A model generated the notes under the pieces. That model made no database searches. It saw only the letters and a list, made by a program, of their open reading frames with translations, and was not told where the DNA came from. DNA of 51,939 nt from Bordetella parapertussis (lineage in GTDB: Bacteria > Pseudomonadota > Gammaproteobacteria > Burkholderiales > SG8-41), in NCBI GenBank assembly GCA_945885345.1, contig CAMCYP010000027.1:1-51939 (forward strand), given 5' to 3'. Both the position numbers and the translations under genes were made by a program. This document shows, piece by piece, positions 7,679-18,282 of the stretch (its first letter is position 1; each line of letters begins with the position of its first letter).

Positions 7679-8522
7679 AAACAATTGGTTATTGGGAATT
7701 CTCGGTGCGTGGCTGAGCGCGACTGCACTGGCGGCGACGCCGGATACGGTGACTTTCATGAGCGCCGACGGTCACACAAAACTCACTGGTTATGTGTTTT
7801 CGCCCGCGCAGCCGGGACGCCGTCCCGCGGTGGTGATGCTGCATGGCCGCGCCGGCGCCTATTCATCGCTGAAGCGTGGTCAGCACAACGCGGGCGCGTT
7901 GACCATGCGTCACCGGATGTGGGGTAATTTCTGGGCGGCACGTGGTTACGTCGCCATTCATGTGGACAGTTTCGGTCCGCGCGGTTTTGGTGATGGTTTT
8001 GCCAAGCATTCCTACGCCAGCCGGCCGCTGGAAGTCAGTGAGCAGTCGGTGCGTCCGCTGGATGCCTATGGCGCGCTGGCGTACTTGCGCAGCCGCAGCG
8101 ATGTGGCTGCGGATCGCATCGGTGTGCAGGGCTGGTCCAATGGCGGCATGACGGTGCTGGCCACGCTTGGACCACGGCCTCCCGGATTGCAGAACCCGAC
8201 GCCGACCAGCGGTTTCCGTGCAGCGATTGCGCAGTATCCGAGCTGTCGTGCGCCGGCGGCAGAACCTGATTACGCGCCTTATGCGCCGCTGCTGATCATG
8301 GTGGCCGAGAACGATGACGAGGTGTCGCCTACGGTGTGCCGGACGTTCGCGGAAAAAATTCGCGACCGCGGTGCTGCCGTGGAATTCGTCTGGTATGACG
8401 GGGCGCACCATTCTTACGATGATCCCGGCAAGACCAAGCAAAGCCATGAGCCCAACCGGCTCGCGTTGCAGGATACGCTGCAGCGCGCCGCCGCGTTTTT
8501 TGCGCAGCATCTGGGTCCCTGA
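7671..8522 (+). CDS. Exported dienelactone hydrolase-family alpha/beta hydrolase
   Basis: A 283-aa alpha/beta hydrolase with an N-terminal signal peptide (residues 1-21, cleavage after TALA), so it acts in the periplasm. The oxyanion region is VVMLHGRAGAY (54-64), the nucleophile elbow is GWSNGG with Ser156, the acid is Asp215 or Asp216 (AENDDEVSP), and the His is 246 or 247 (DGAHHSYDD). The family hydrolyses lactones and esters. Classic dienelactone hydrolases use Cys; Ser here suggests an esterase-like member. The gene overlaps the MFS gene by 8 bp and is 4 bp from the gamma-glutamyltransferase gene, giving a three-gene operon. Confidence 0.88.
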   Translation: MNKNNWLLGILGAWLSATALAATPDTVTFMSADGHTKLTGYVFSPAQPGRRPAVVMLHGRAGAYSSLKRGQHNAGALTMRHRMWGNFWAARGYVAIHVDSFGPRGFGDGFAKHSYASRPLEVSEQSVRPLDAYGALAYLRSRSDVAADRIGVQGWSNGGMTVLATLGPRPPGLQNPTPTSGFRAAIAQYPSCRAPAAEPDYAPYAPLLIMVAENDDEVSPTVCRTFAEKIRDRGAAVEFVWYDGAHHSYDDPGKTKQSHEPNRLALQDTLQRAAAFFAQHLGP

Positions 8523-8526
8523 GTTC

Positions 8527-10224
8527 ATGAACATCGCCGGTACATTCACCCGCATGCAACGTTTGATCGGCGTGGTGCTGGTGCTGTGTTGCAGCTTTGG
8601 CGTGCAGGCGGTCGCTCATTCAGCCGATTGGTCGCGCGCAGCGATTGCTTCGGCGCATCCGCTCGCGACTGCTGCGGGTGAAACGATACTGGCACAAGGC
8701 GGCAATGCCTTTGATGCGGCAATCGCCGTGGCGGCTGCGCTCGCGGTGGTTGAGCCGTATTCCTCGGGTTTGGGCGGTGGTGGTTTTTTTCTGCTGCACC
8801 GCGCAGCCGACGCTCACCAGGTGATGATTGATGCGCGCGAAACCGCACCGGCGGGCATTCTGCCGCGGCATCTGTTTGATGCTGCCGGCAATCCGCTGCC
8901 GGGCGCGACCACCCGCGGCGGCACTGCTGCAGCCATTCCCGGATTACCGGCCGGACTGCAGCATCTGGCGCAGCGTTATGGCAAGCTGCCATTGACAGCG
9001 ACACTGGCGCCGGCCATGCAACTGGCGCGCGAGGGTTTCAAAACCGACCGGCGTTATGCGCGCATCGCCAAATTGCGCGAGGCCATGCTGCGCGCGACCA
9101 AAGAGACTGCGCTGTTTCTTGACAATGGCCGCGCGCCGGCACCCGGTTATGTGCTGCGCCAGCCCGATCTGGCGGCGACACTGCAGCGCATCGCAAGTGA
9201 GGGCGCCGCGGGTTTTTACCGTGGACCGGTGGCGGAGGGGATGGTTGCTGCGATCAATGCCGCAGGCGGTGTCTGGCAGATGAGTGATCTCGCCGGGTAT
9301 CGCGTTGTTGAGCGTGCACCGGTGCATTTCAGTTATCGCGGTGCGACGATCACCACTGCCGCCTTGCCTTCCGCGGGCGGCATTGCCCTGGCGCAGGTGC
9401 TGGGCATGCTGGAGCATTTCCCGGCGGCGGATGTGCAGGATCCCGAATATGCGCATCTGGTGGTCGAGGCCATGCGTCATGCGTTTCGCGACCGCGCACT
9501 GCTCGGTGACCCGGACCAGACGGCGGTGCCTGCAGCCGATTTAATGAAAAAAGATAAATTAAACCAATATGTTGCGGATATTCATCGGGATCGAGCCACG
9601 GCGTTGCCAGCACCAGCCGCAACGGGCACGGGTGCCGGCAGTGTCAACACCACGCATTTTTCCATTGTTGATGCAGCCGGCAATCGCGTGGCCGCCACGC
9701 TGACCATCAACCTGCTGTTCGGCTCGGGCATAGTCGGTCGCGGCACCGGTGTCTTGCTCAACAATGAAATGGATGATTTCACGCTGCGCGCGGATGTCGC
9801 GAACAGCTTCCGCTTGCGCGGCGGCGCAGCGAACGGCGTGGCGCCGGGCAGGCGCCCGCTGTCGAGCATGACGCCGACCTTCGTCGAAGACGGCAAGGGT
9901 GTGCTGATCCTCGGCGCGCCCGGCGGCTCGCGCATCATCAGCCAGGTGCTGCTGGTCGCACTGGAATATCTGCGCAGGCCGCAGTTTGATTTAAAGCAAC
10001 TGGTGGCAATGCCGCGCTACCACCATCAGTACTGGCCCGACCGGATTGAAATTGAACCCGAGGGATTCTCCGCAGCGTGGCGCGGTGTGCTGGAAGCCAA
10101 GGGGCATCAGGTGCATGTGGCCAACCGCAAGTGGGGTAATCTGCAGGCGGTATTCCAGCCGCGGGATGGTGGCGCAGCGCAGGCTGCGAACGATCCCCGG
10201 GGCGATGATGTGGCCTGGTATTGA
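8527..10224 (+). CDS. ggt: Gamma-glutamyltransferase
   Basis: A 565-aa periplasmic Ntn hydrolase that cleaves gamma-glutamyl bonds, for example in glutathione, and transfers the glutamyl group to water or amino acids. A signal peptide follows the second Met (MQRLIGVVLVLCCSFG..., cleavage near AHS). The precursor would self-cleave before Thr375 in the signature NTTHFSIVD, yielding large and small subunits. Small-subunit motifs NNEMDDFT and PLSSMTPTF, and the glycine-rich GAPGGSRIIS loop, are all present. I used ATG 8527, 4 bp after the upstream gene; ATG 8554 is an alternative that trims nine residues. An in-frame extension back to 8314 overlaps the previous gene and is rejected. It is the last gene of the MFS-hydrolase-ggt unit. 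Confidence 0.94.
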   Translation: MNIAGTFTRMQRLIGVVLVLCCSFGVQAVAHSADWSRAAIASAHPLATAAGETILAQGGNAFDAAIAVAAALAVVEPYSSGLGGGGFFLLHRAADAHQVMIDARETAPAGILPRHLFDAAGNPLPGATTRGGTAAAIPGLPAGLQHLAQRYGKLPLTATLAPAMQLAREGFKTDRRYARIAKLREAMLRATKETALFLDNGRAPAPGYVLRQPDLAATLQRIASEGAAGFYRGPVAEGMVAAINAAGGVWQMSDLAGYRVVERAPVHFSYRGATITTAALPSAGGIALAQVLGMLEHFPAADVQDPEYAHLVVEAMRHAFRDRALLGDPDQTAVPAADLMKKDKLNQYVADIHRDRATALPAPAATGTGAGSVNTTHFSIVDAAGNRVAATLTINLLFGSGIVGRGTGVLLNNEMDDFTLRADVANSFRLRGGAANGVAPGRRPLSSMTPTFVEDGKGVLILGAPGGSRIISQVLLVALEYLRRPQFDLKQLVAMPRYHHQYWPDRIEIEPEGFSAAWRGVLEAKGHQVHVANRKWGNLQAVFQPRDGGAAQAANDPRGDDVAWY

Positions 10225-10229
10225 GATCC

Positions 10230-10320
10230 GGTGAAGAGTGAAGGAGTGAATGTGTGAACAGGCGGCGGTTTCACGATTCGCTGGTTTTCTCCTTCACTTT
10301 TCACGCATTCACCTTTCACG
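10230..10320. repeat. Degenerate heptad array, inverted halves
   Basis: The left half has GTGAA repeated every 7-8 bp (about 10230-10258). The right half has TTCAC repeated every 7-8 bp (about 10292-10320). The halves can fold on each other. It fills the gap between ggt and accA. A TTCACC in the last units (10308-10313) is placed as a -35 for accA. Related arrays are at 31522, 34719 and 50265. Confidence 0.7.
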
Positions 10321-10337
10321 ATAACGTCCTGTATCAT
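10308..10337 (+). promoter_or_regulatory. Candidate accA promoter
   Basis: TATCAT at 10332-10337 is 9 bp before the accA ATG, with TTCACC (10308-10313) 18 bp further upstream. If used, transcription would start at or next to the ATG, giving an almost leaderless accA mRNA. No Shine-Dalgarno site is visible upstream of accA, which fits. Confidence 0.45.
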
Positions 10338-10345
10338 TTCGCCCC

Positions 10346-11314
10346 ATGAAAACGACATTCCTCGAATTCGAACAGCCGATCGCCGATCTGGAAACCAAGA
10401 TCGAAGAGCTGCGTTTTGTGCAGGATGATTCGGCACTGGACATTTCAGAAGAAATCGCGCGGCTGCAGAAAAAAAGCCAAGCGCTGACCAAAGAGATTTA
10501 TTCGAAACTCAATGCCTGGCAGATTTCGCAGGTTGCACGTCATCCGCAGCGGCCGTATACGCTGGATTACATCAACAGCCTGTTCACCGATTTTGAGGAA
10601 ATGCACGGCGACCGCGTGTATGCCGATGATCCGGCGATCGTCGGCGGCATGGCGCGTTTCGGCGGCCAGACGGTGGTGGTGATCGGGCACCAGAAGGGGC
10701 GCGATACCAAGGACAAGATTTACCGCAATTTCGGCATGCCGCGGCCCGAGGGTTACCGCAAGGCGCTGCGCCTGATGAAGCTCGCGGAAAAATTCGGTGT
10801 GCCGGTGTTCACCTTCATCGACACGCCGGGCGCCTATCCTGGCGTTGGTGCCGAGGAACGCGGCCAGTCGGAAGCCATCGGCCGCAACCTTTATGCAATG
10901 GCGGCACTGAAAACGCCGGTGATCTGCACGGTGATCGGCGAGGGCGGTTCGGGCGGTGCGCTGGCCATTGCCGTCGGTGATGTGACGCTGATGCTGCAGT
11001 ATTCGACCTATTCGGTGATTTCGCCGGAAGGTTGTGCGTCGATTCTGTGGAAAAGTGCAGAGCGCGCACCGGATGCCGCGGAAACGCTGGGCATCACCGC
11101 GACCCGGCTGAAAACGCTGGGCCTGATTGACAAGATCATTCCCGAACCCCTGGGCGGCGCACATCGCGATTACGACGCCATGATGCAGTCGCTGAAAAAA
11201 GCGCTGCAGGAGAGCTGGCGGCAATTGCGCGACCTGTCGCTCGACAAGCTGGCCGAGGCGCGTTTTGAGCGGCTGATGGGTTATGGCCAGTTCAAGGAAA
11301 CGGAAAGCCGCTGA
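10346..11314 (+). CDS. accA: Acetyl-CoA carboxylase carboxyltransferase subunit alpha
   Basis: A 322-aa subunit of the carboxyltransferase half of acetyl-CoA carboxylase. With AccD it moves the carboxyl group from biotin to acetyl-CoA to form malonyl-CoA, the first step of fatty acid synthesis. Family hallmarks are the N-terminal coiled-coil region ([17 protein letters not shown]), the [20 protein letters not shown] crotonase-fold segment (about 154-173), the [11 protein letters not shown] oxyanion loop (about 195-205) and [10 protein letters not shown]. Length equals the usual 310-325. tilS follows after 15 bp, a pairing I recall from other betaproteobacteria. Confidence 0.98.
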   Translation: MKTTFLEFEQPIADLETKIEELRFVQDDSALDISEEIARLQKKSQALTKEIYSKLNAWQISQVARHPQRPYTLDYINSLFTDFEEMHGDRVYADDPAIVGGMARFGGQTVVVIGHQKGRDTKDKIYRNFGMPRPEGYRKALRLMKLAEKFGVPVFTFIDTPGAYPGVGAEERGQSEAIGRNLYAMAALKTPVICTVIGEGGSGGALAIAVGDVTLMLQYSTYSVISPEGCASILWKSAERAPDAAETLGITATRLKTLGLIDKIIPEPLGGAHRDYDAMMQSLKKALQESWRQLRDLSLDKLAEARFERLMGYGQFKETESR

Positions 11315-11329
11315 GATGGCTGATGCGCC

Positions 11330-12679
11330 ATGAGTCCCGGCGCGTTGCATTCCGTTAAGCACACCAGGCTGGCGGACGATGTTGGTGCCATCCTGCGCCG
11401 GGAAATTCCCCGCGGCGCGACCATTGTCGTGGGCCTGAGTGGCGGCATCGATTCCGTTGTGCTGCTGCATGTGCTGCTGCGCCGGTTGCGCATTGCCCCG
11501 GCGCGCATTTCCGCGATCCATGTCAATCACCAGATCAGTCCAGATGCGGTGCGCTGGACGGCGTTTTGCCGTCGCTGGTGCCGTGAACTCGGCGTGAAGC
11601 TGCGTGTGGCCAAAGTCGATGTGCCACGCGGCAACAGTACGGAGGCTGCAGCGCGTGCTGCGCGATATGCTGTGTTTGCTGAGAGCGACGCTGACGTGTT
11701 GTTGCTGGCGCACAATCGTGATGACCAGGCGGAGACCGTTCTGTTGCAATTATTGCGCGGTGCCGGGCCGCGCGGCCTTTCCGCCATGCCGGTGTTGCGG
11801 CAGGGCACTTTCGGGATGCCTGCAGTGTTGCGCCCGCTGCTGGAAACGCCGCGTGCTGCGATCGAAGCCTATGCCGCCCGTCATGGCCTGCAATGGGTCG
11901 AGGATGAAAGCAATCAGGATCGCGCCTATTTGCGCAATTTTCTGCGCCATGACGTGCTGCCGCTGCTCGAATCGAAACTGCCGGGCGTGCGGGGGACGCT
12001 GGCGCGTGCGGCGCGCCACCAGGCGGAATGTTCGGAATTGCTGGATGTGCTCGCTGTGGATGATCTGGGTGCGGACAATCACGCCGGCAGATTGCCGCTG
12101 GCTTTGCTGAAAGGGCTGGCGCCGGCACGCGCCCGTAATGCCTTGCGTTATTTCCTGCGCTGCAATGGTGTTGTGATGCCGGAAGCGGAGCGTCTGGATG
12201 AGCTGCTGCGGCAGGCAACAACTGCGCGCGGGGATGCGCGGGTTTGTGTGGATCTGGGTGGTGTCGAGCTGCGGTGTTTTCAGGGGGCACTCCACATCGT
12301 CCGGCCATTATCACGGCTGACAAAGTCATTCGAAGTGGCCTGGGATGGCTGCGGCACGCTGCCGTTGCCGCAACTGGGCGGTTCGTTGCGGCTGGTGCGG
12401 CGCAAAGGCGAGGGTATTGCGGCTGCTGTGCTGCGGTCAGCGTTGCTGCAGGTGCGTATCCGGCAGGGCGGGGAAATGCTGCGTCCGGCAGCGGGAGGAC
12501 GGCAGCGCACCGTGCGTAACCTGCTGCAGGAAGCGGCGTTGCCGCCATGGCTGCGCGAGCGTCTGCCGTTTATTCATGTCGACGGCGAGCTTGCTGCAGT
12601 GCCGGGGCTGGGTGTGGATGCGAAGTTTCAGGCGCGTCCCGGTGAGCCGGGATTTTTGCCGTTATGGACTCCTTGCTGA
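11330..12679 (+). CDS. tilS: tRNA(Ile)-lysidine synthetase
   Basis: A 449-aa N-type ATP pyrophosphatase that attaches lysine to C34 of the CAU-anticodon tRNA-Ile, so that it is charged with Ile and reads AUA. The PP-loop SGGIDS is at residues 37-42. The second motif AHNRDDQAETVLLQLLRGAG (about 125-144) and the WVEDESNQDRAYLRNFLRHDVLP segment are typical of TilS. The C-terminal substrate-recognition domain ends with PPWLRERLPFIHVDGEL. It is 15 bp downstream of accA, without an obvious strong ribosome site, and is likely cotranscribed. It is essential in nearly all bacteria that have it. Confidence 0.96.
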   Translation: MSPGALHSVKHTRLADDVGAILRREIPRGATIVVGLSGGIDSVVLLHVLLRRLRIAPARISAIHVNHQISPDAVRWTAFCRRWCRELGVKLRVAKVDVPRGNSTEAAARAARYAVFAESDADVLLLAHNRDDQAETVLLQLLRGAGPRGLSAMPVLRQGTFGMPAVLRPLLETPRAAIEAYAARHGLQWVEDESNQDRAYLRNFLRHDVLPLLESKLPGVRGTLARAARHQAECSELLDVLAVDDLGADNHAGRLPLALLKGLAPARARNALRYFLRCNGVVMPEAERLDELLRQATTARGDARVCVDLGGVELRCFQGALHIVRPLSRLTKSFEVAWDGCGTLPLPQLGGSLRLVRRKGEGIAAAVLRSALLQVRIRQGGEMLRPAAGGRQRTVRNLLQEAALPPWLRERLPFIHVDGELAAVPGLGVDAKFQARPGEPGFLPLWTPC

Positions 12680-12777
12680 GTTTTTTGCCTGGATTGGATG
12701 GTGTATGGCCGAGGTTTGCCAAACTCCGGAGGCTTTGCTAACCTGAACTCGTTCCGGTTTGCCATAAGAAAAAACGA

Positions 12778-12800
12778 ATGCCCTGTATCTGTCAGGGCAT
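12778..12800. promoter_or_regulatory. Hairpin in the dctP leader
   Basis: A perfect 8-bp stem ATGCCCTG/CAGGGCAT (12778-12785 and 12793-12800) with a 7-nt loop sits 26 bp upstream of dctP. There is no T run on the plus strand, so it is not a standard terminator for tilS; the minus strand does show TTTTTT just after it. It may stabilise or regulate the dctP mRNA, but that is a guess. Confidence 0.5.
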
Positions 12801-12817
12801 GTCTCGATTACCTTTAG

Positions 12818-13813
<996 letters not shown>

Positions 13814-13838
13814 TTCAGGCAACAGGCTGAGAAACGCT

Positions 13839-14384
13839 GTGGGTGCCTGGTTTGAGCGCCTGGAGGAGGGGCTGATTGCCTTCCTCCTGGCGTTCATGAC
13901 AATCATCACCTTCGTGCAGGTCATTGCACGGTATGTCTTCAATTACAGCTTCGTCTGGGCGCTCGAACTGGTCAGCTTCCTGTTCGCCTGGCTGATCTTT
14001 CTTGGCATGGCGTACGGTGTTCGCGTCGGCACGCACATCGGCGTTGATGCCCTGGTGAAGGTGCTCAGTCCGCGTATCGCCCGAATCGTGACTGCGCTGG
14101 CAGCTGCGCTGTGCATCATTTACTCGGTGATCATATTTGTCGGCAGTTGGCGCTATGTCACCAAGATGTACGAAGTCGGGATACTGGCGCAGGACATGCC
14201 GGTTCCGCTGTGGGTGCCGCGTGTGGCGCTGCCTCTGGGTTTTGGCCTGCTGCTGCTGCGTTTTTCGCAGGTGTTTTACCGCATACTTGCCGGCAAAACG
14301 ACCCATCTCCTTGGTGACGAGGCGAAGGATGCGCTGAAGTTGCGGACGGTGACGGACGAATCCCCGCAGCAAGGCCGGCCATGA
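13839..14384 (+). CDS. dctQ: TRAP transporter small permease (DctQ)
   Basis: A 181-aa inner-membrane protein with four predicted helices: LIAFLLAFMTIITFVQVIARY (about 12-32), LELVSFLFAWLIFLGMAYGVRVGTHIG (about 42-68), IVTALAAALCIIYSVIIFV, and a final one around LPLGFGLLLLRFSQVFYRI. RVGTHIGVD is the usual DctQ loop signature. It starts with GTG, 25 bp after dctP, and overlaps dctM by 4 bp (ATGA), so the permease subunits are translationally coupled. It forms the membrane complex with DctM and has no known transport path of its own. Confidence 0.93.
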   Translation: MGAWFERLEEGLIAFLLAFMTIITFVQVIARYVFNYSFVWALELVSFLFAWLIFLGMAYGVRVGTHIGVDALVKVLSPRIARIVTALAAALCIIYSVIIFVGSWRYVTKMYEVGILAQDMPVPLWVPRVALPLGFGLLLLRFSQVFYRILAGKTTHLLGDEAKDALKLRTVTDESPQQGRP

Positions 14385-15658
14385 CCACCATTGCGCTGTT
14401 TGCGATGCTGATGGTGTTTCTGGTGATTGGCATGCCGATTGCGGTGGCGCTGGGACTGTCGTCGGTGCTGACCATCATGTTTTTTGGCCACGGTTCGCTG
14501 GCCTCGCTTTCGCTCAAGCTGTTCGAGACCTCGGAACAGTTCACCCTGCTCGCCATCCCGTTTTTCATTCTCTCCGGCGTATTCATGACCACGGGCGGCG
14601 TGGCGAAGCGCATGATCCGCTTTGCCAACGCCTGCATCGGTCATCTGCGTGGTGGCCTCGCGATGGCATCCGTGCTCGCCTGCATGCTGTTTGCGGCGGT
14701 TTCTGGCTCTTCCCCGGCGACCGTGGTCGCGGTGGGGTCGATCGTGATTACGGGCATGGTACGGGCTGGTTATCCGCAGAATTTTGCAGCCGGGGTGATC
14801 TGCAACGCCGGCACCCTGGGCATACTGATCCCGCCGTCGATTGTCATGGTGGTCTATGCCGCAGCGACCGAGACGTCGGTCGGAAGACTGTTCATGGCCG
14901 GAGTGATCCCCGGCATCGTGCTGGGCCTGATGCTGATGGCTGCAATTTACGTCCGGGCACGCATGCTGAATCTGCCGCGGCAGCCGCGTGCTTCGTTGCG
15001 CGAGATTACAGTGGCGGGACGTGAGTCGCTGTGGGGCATGCTGCTGCTGGTGATCATACTTGGCGGCATTTACGGCGGAATTTTTACTCCTACCGAGGCG
15101 GCGGCTGTGGCGGCGGTTTACGCGTTTTTTGTCGCCGTATACATTTACCGCGACATCGGATTGCGCCAGGTGCCCAAGGTGCTGGTCGAGTCAGCCCGGG
15201 TAACGGTGATGCTGATGTTCATTGTTGCCAATGCGCTGCTGTTCGGGTACGTGCTCACGACGGAGCGCATTCCGCAGGTGATAGCCGAGCAAATCGTTTC
15301 CATGGGCATGGCGCCATGGCAGTTTCTTGTTGTGGTGAACATATTGCTGCTGATTGCCGGCACCTTCATGGAGCCGACCGGCATCATCCTGATCTTGGCA
15401 CCGATCCTGTTTCCCATCGCGACCCAGCTTGGCATTGACCCCATACACCTCGGGATCATCATGGTCGTCAATCTGGAGATCGGCATGGTAACCCCACCGG
15501 TGGGCCTTAATCTGTTCGTAACTGCCGGCATTACCGGGATGTCCATCCTTGAGGTGGTTCGGGCAGCTTTGCCATGGTTATCAGTGCTGCTGATCTTCCT
15601 GGTCATCATCACCTATGTGCCAATACTTTCGCTCTGGCTTCCGGGACTCCTGTTTTGA
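14381..15658 (+). CDS. dctM: TRAP transporter large permease (DctM)
   Basis: The 425-aa channel subunit, with about eleven to twelve membrane helices, uses the sodium gradient to import the solute delivered by DctP. Conserved DctM features include AIPFFILSGVFMTTGGVAKRM (about 50-70), the SGSSPATVVAVGSI segment (about 107-120), the NAGTLGILIPPSIVMVVY motif and, near the C-terminus, EIGMVTPPVGLNLFV. Length is the standard 425-430. It is the last gene of the dctPQM operon; a weak hairpin (15781-15798) follows about 120 bp downstream. Confidence 0.95.
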   Translation: MTTIALFAMLMVFLVIGMPIAVALGLSSVLTIMFFGHGSLASLSLKLFETSEQFTLLAIPFFILSGVFMTTGGVAKRMIRFANACIGHLRGGLAMASVLACMLFAAVSGSSPATVVAVGSIVITGMVRAGYPQNFAAGVICNAGTLGILIPPSIVMVVYAAATETSVGRLFMAGVIPGIVLGLMLMAAIYVRARMLNLPRQPRASLREITVAGRESLWGMLLLVIILGGIYGGIFTPTEAAAVAAVYAFFVAVYIYRDIGLRQVPKVLVESARVTVMLMFIVANALLFGYVLTTERIPQVIAEQIVSMGMAPWQFLVVVNILLLIAGTFMEPTGIILILAPILFPIATQLGIDPIHLGIIMVVNLEIGMVTPPVGLNLFVTAGITGMSILEVVRAALPWLSVLLIFLVIITYVPILSLWLPGLLF

Positions 15659-15780
15659 ATTGACTGGGGTGGTGGGCGAAGGCGGGATATTTTTGCCAGG
15701 ACAACAACTGGTGAAGGATGTCTCCCCCTGCGACAGCCGGCATCAGAGGTAAATCCGGCCCGACTGCCTGCATGGACCGG

Positions 15781-15803
15781 CACAGTTCCCAGACTGTGAT
15801 TTT
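15781..15803 (+). terminator. Weak hairpin downstream of dctM
   Basis: CACAGT and ACTGTG (15781-15786 and 15793-15798) form a 6-bp stem with loop TCCCAG, followed by ATTTT. It is the best terminator candidate after dctM but is weak and about 120 bp from the stop. Confidence 0.35.
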
Positions 15804-15809
15804 CCGGTA

Positions 15810-15831
15810 AACGTCTTTTATTCAAGACGTT
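15810..15831. promoter_or_regulatory. 8-bp palindrome upstream of ndk
   Basis: AACGTCTT (15810-15817) and AAGACGTT (15824-15831) are perfect inverted copies separated by TTATTC, 52 bp before the ndk start. A loose -10-like TATTCT (15839-15844) follows directly. The position would suit an operator or a leader hairpin; no regulator is identified. Confidence 0.4.
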
Positions 15832-15882
15832 ATCGTGCTATTCTCCCCTGTTATTCTTAACTCTGGAATTTAGGGGATTTTC

Positions 15883-16308
15883 ATGGCAGTCGAACGCACG
15901 CTTTCGATCATCAAACCTGACGCTGTTGCGAAAAACGTCATTGGCCAGATTTACGCCCGTTTTGAGCAGGCCGGCCTGCGTGTCGTTGCGGCGCGCATGA
16001 CGCATCTGTCGCGCCAGCAGGCGGAAGGTTTTTATGCGGTGCACAAGGAACGCCCGTTCTTTGGTGAACTGGTGGCCTTCATGATTTCGGGGCCGGTGAT
16101 GATCCAGGCACTGGAAGGCGAGAATGCCATCCAGAAGAACCGTGACCTGATGGGGGCGACTGATCCCAAGAAGGCGGATAAGGGCACGATCCGCGCCGAT
16201 TTTGCCGACAGCATCGATGCCAATGCCGTGCACGGCTCCGATTCGGCGCAGAACGCAGCGGTGGAAGTGGCCTACTTTTTCCCCGCCCTCGACGTTTATT
16301 CGCGCTGA
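15883..16308 (+). CDS. ndk: Nucleoside diphosphate kinase
   Basis: A 141-aa enzyme that balances nucleoside triphosphate pools by moving the gamma phosphate between nucleotides via a phosphohistidine. It has the N-terminal [12 protein letters not shown], the ATP-site segments [11 protein letters not shown] and [10 protein letters not shown], and the active-site His117 in NAVHGSDS. Length is exactly that of proteobacterial Ndk. It is the first gene of the conserved betaproteobacterial block; rlmN follows 32 bp downstream. Confidence 0.98.
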   Translation: MAVERTLSIIKPDAVAKNVIGQIYARFEQAGLRVVAARMTHLSRQQAEGFYAVHKERPFFGELVAFMISGPVMIQALEGENAIQKNRDLMGATDPKKADKGTIRADFADSIDANAVHGSDSAQNAAVEVAYFFPALDVYSR

Positions 16309-16340
16309 GCGGCGCATCACTCAGGGTAATCCCTAATCCC

Positions 16341-17471
16341 ATGCTGCTCAATCTGCTGGGCTTGAACCGCAATCAGTTCGAGACGCTGTGTGCAGACATG
16401 GGGGAAAAGCCTTTTCGCGCCCGCCAGATGATGCGCTGGATGCATCAGGCCGGAGTCGGCGATTTCGGTCAGATGACCGATGTGTCGAAAAGTTTTCGCG
16501 AGCAGATCGCAGCGGTTGCCGGCATTGCCGGTCCCGAGGTGCTGCGCGATACCACCGCCCCCGATGGTACGCGCAAGTGGCTGTTCAATGTCGGCACCGG
16601 CAATGCCATCGAAGCGGTCTATATCCCGGAAGGCGATATCGACGGTGAACCGCCTGAGGAAGGTGTGCAGGCCCGGCGTTACCGCGGCACCTTGTGCATT
16701 TCTTCGCAGGCAGGCTGCGCTCTCGAATGTTCTTTTTGTTCGACCGGCCGGCAGGGTTTCAACCGTAACCTGGGTGCCGCTGAAATCATCGGCCAGCTCT
16801 GGCATGCCAGTCGCAGCCTGTCTGCCACGCTCGGTGTGGAGCGCCCGATCACCAATGTGGTGATGATGGGCATGGGTGAGCCGCTGGCCAATTTCGACAG
16901 CGTGGTCACGGCCATGCAATTGATGCTCGATGATCATGCCTATGGTATTTCGCGTCGCCGCCTGACCCTGTCGACTTCGGGGCTGGTGCCGGCCATCGAC
17001 CGCTTGCGTGAAGCCTGTCCGGTGGCATTGGCGGTTTCATTGCACGCGCCGAACGATGTTTTGCGTGACGAACTGGTGCCGATCAACCGCAAATATCCGA
17101 TTCGAGAACTGCTGGCAGCGTGCCTGCGTTACATCGAAAAGGCGCCACGTGATTTCGTCACTTTTGAATACGTGATGCTCGCCGGAGTCAACGACAGCGT
17201 GGAGTTGGCGCGGGAGCTGGTTAAAACCGTGAAGCCGGTGCCTTGCAAAATCAATCTGATACCGTTCAATCCGTTTCCGGATTCAGGCTACGAACGTTCA
17301 GGTGCGGCGGCGGTTGCTGCCTTTCGCGATGTACTGCTGCAGGCGGGCCTGACGGCCACGGTACGCAAGACGCGCGGCGACAGCATTGATGCCGCCTGCG
17401 GCCAGCTGGCCGGCCAAGTGCAGGACAAGACAAGGCGCGTACTGCGCCGTATGGAGGAGAAGCGGGTATGA
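16341..17471 (+). CDS. rlmN: Dual-specificity 23S rRNA/tRNA adenine-C2 methyltransferase
   Basis: A 376-aa radical SAM enzyme that methylates A2503 of 23S rRNA and A37 of a set of tRNAs. The [4Fe-4S] triad CxxxCxxC is Cys126, Cys130 and Cys133 ([15 protein letters not shown]). The second, mechanistic Cys of the RlmN/Cfr family is Cys353 in [12 protein letters not shown]. The motif [14 protein letters not shown] (about 173-186) is also intact. There is a short acidic insertion ([12 protein letters not shown]) before the iron-sulfur loop. Its stop overlaps the pilW start by 4 bp. Confidence 0.97.
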   Translation: MLLNLLGLNRNQFETLCADMGEKPFRARQMMRWMHQAGVGDFGQMTDVSKSFREQIAAVAGIAGPEVLRDTTAPDGTRKWLFNVGTGNAIEAVYIPEGDIDGEPPEEGVQARRYRGTLCISSQAGCALECSFCSTGRQGFNRNLGAAEIIGQLWHASRSLSATLGVERPITNVVMMGMGEPLANFDSVVTAMQLMLDDHAYGISRRRLTLSTSGLVPAIDRLREACPVALAVSLHAPNDVLRDELVPINRKYPIRELLAACLRYIEKAPRDFVTFEYVMLAGVNDSVELARELVKTVKPVPCKINLIPFNPFPDSGYERSGAAAVAAFRDVLLQAGLTATVRKTRGDSIDAACGQLAGQVQDKTRRVLRRMEEKRV

Positions 17472-18282
17472 CTCGACTCTTGATGGCGGTGCGCGTATCC
17501 CTGGGCGCATCGATAGTGGCGGTGCTGATCGGGATTTCCGGTTGTGCGGGAACCGGTGGCGACATCGGGGATTCCCGCATCCAGCCGACTTCTGATACCA
17601 GTGGCAATGAGAGCGATGTTCGCGCCCGCGCGCGTATCCATACTGAGCTCGCCGCCGGATATTTTGACCTTGGCAACATGGGTGTTGCGTTGGAGGAAAT
17701 TGCCGTCGCGCAACAGGCCGATTCCAGTTATCCGCCGATCTACAACGTCGCTGCGCTGATTTACGCTGCGCTCAAGGATGATCGACGCGCCGAGGAAAAT
17801 TTCAACAGGGCATTGCGCCTGAGCCCCGGCGACGCGGATACCAACAACAACTACGGCAATTACCTGTGCCAGCGCAAGCGCGAGGAAGAGGGCATCAAAT
17901 ACCTGTTGATCGCAGTGCAGAATCCGCTGTATCAGACACCGGAACGGTCACTGGTCAACGCCGGTGTCTGCGCGCGCCGGCGGGGCGACGATGTTGCGGC
18001 ACTGGAATTTTTTCAGCGCGCGGTGACGGTGCGCCCCAATCAGCCGCAAGCCCTTTATCAGTTGGCTGAGCTGTCTTTTGCAGCCAATAATTTTGCCGCC
18101 GCGCAGGGTTATCTGCGCCGTCTGGCGCAGGTGGCACCGGGAACTGCTGACGTGCTGTGGCTGGGATTACGCGTGGAGCGCAAGCTGGGCAATGCACTGG
18201 CGGAAGCCAGTTATGCGCAGCAGTTACGCAAGAATTTCCCGGATTCGAAAGAGGCGGCTGCGCTGCAGGCCGGTCGTTACTG

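Noticed and set aside
6404..7759. 451-codon minus-strand frame opposite the MFS gene
   Set aside because: Rich in His/Gln/Arg as expected for an antisense shadow; the plus strand has twelve membrane helices and a coupled downstream gene.
8314..8526. N-terminal extension of ggt
   Set aside because: It lies inside the dienelactone-hydrolase-like gene in another frame and would bury the signal peptide.
12778..12800. Terminator of tilS
   Set aside because: The perfect hairpin has no T run on the plus strand; better described as a hairpin in the dctP leader.
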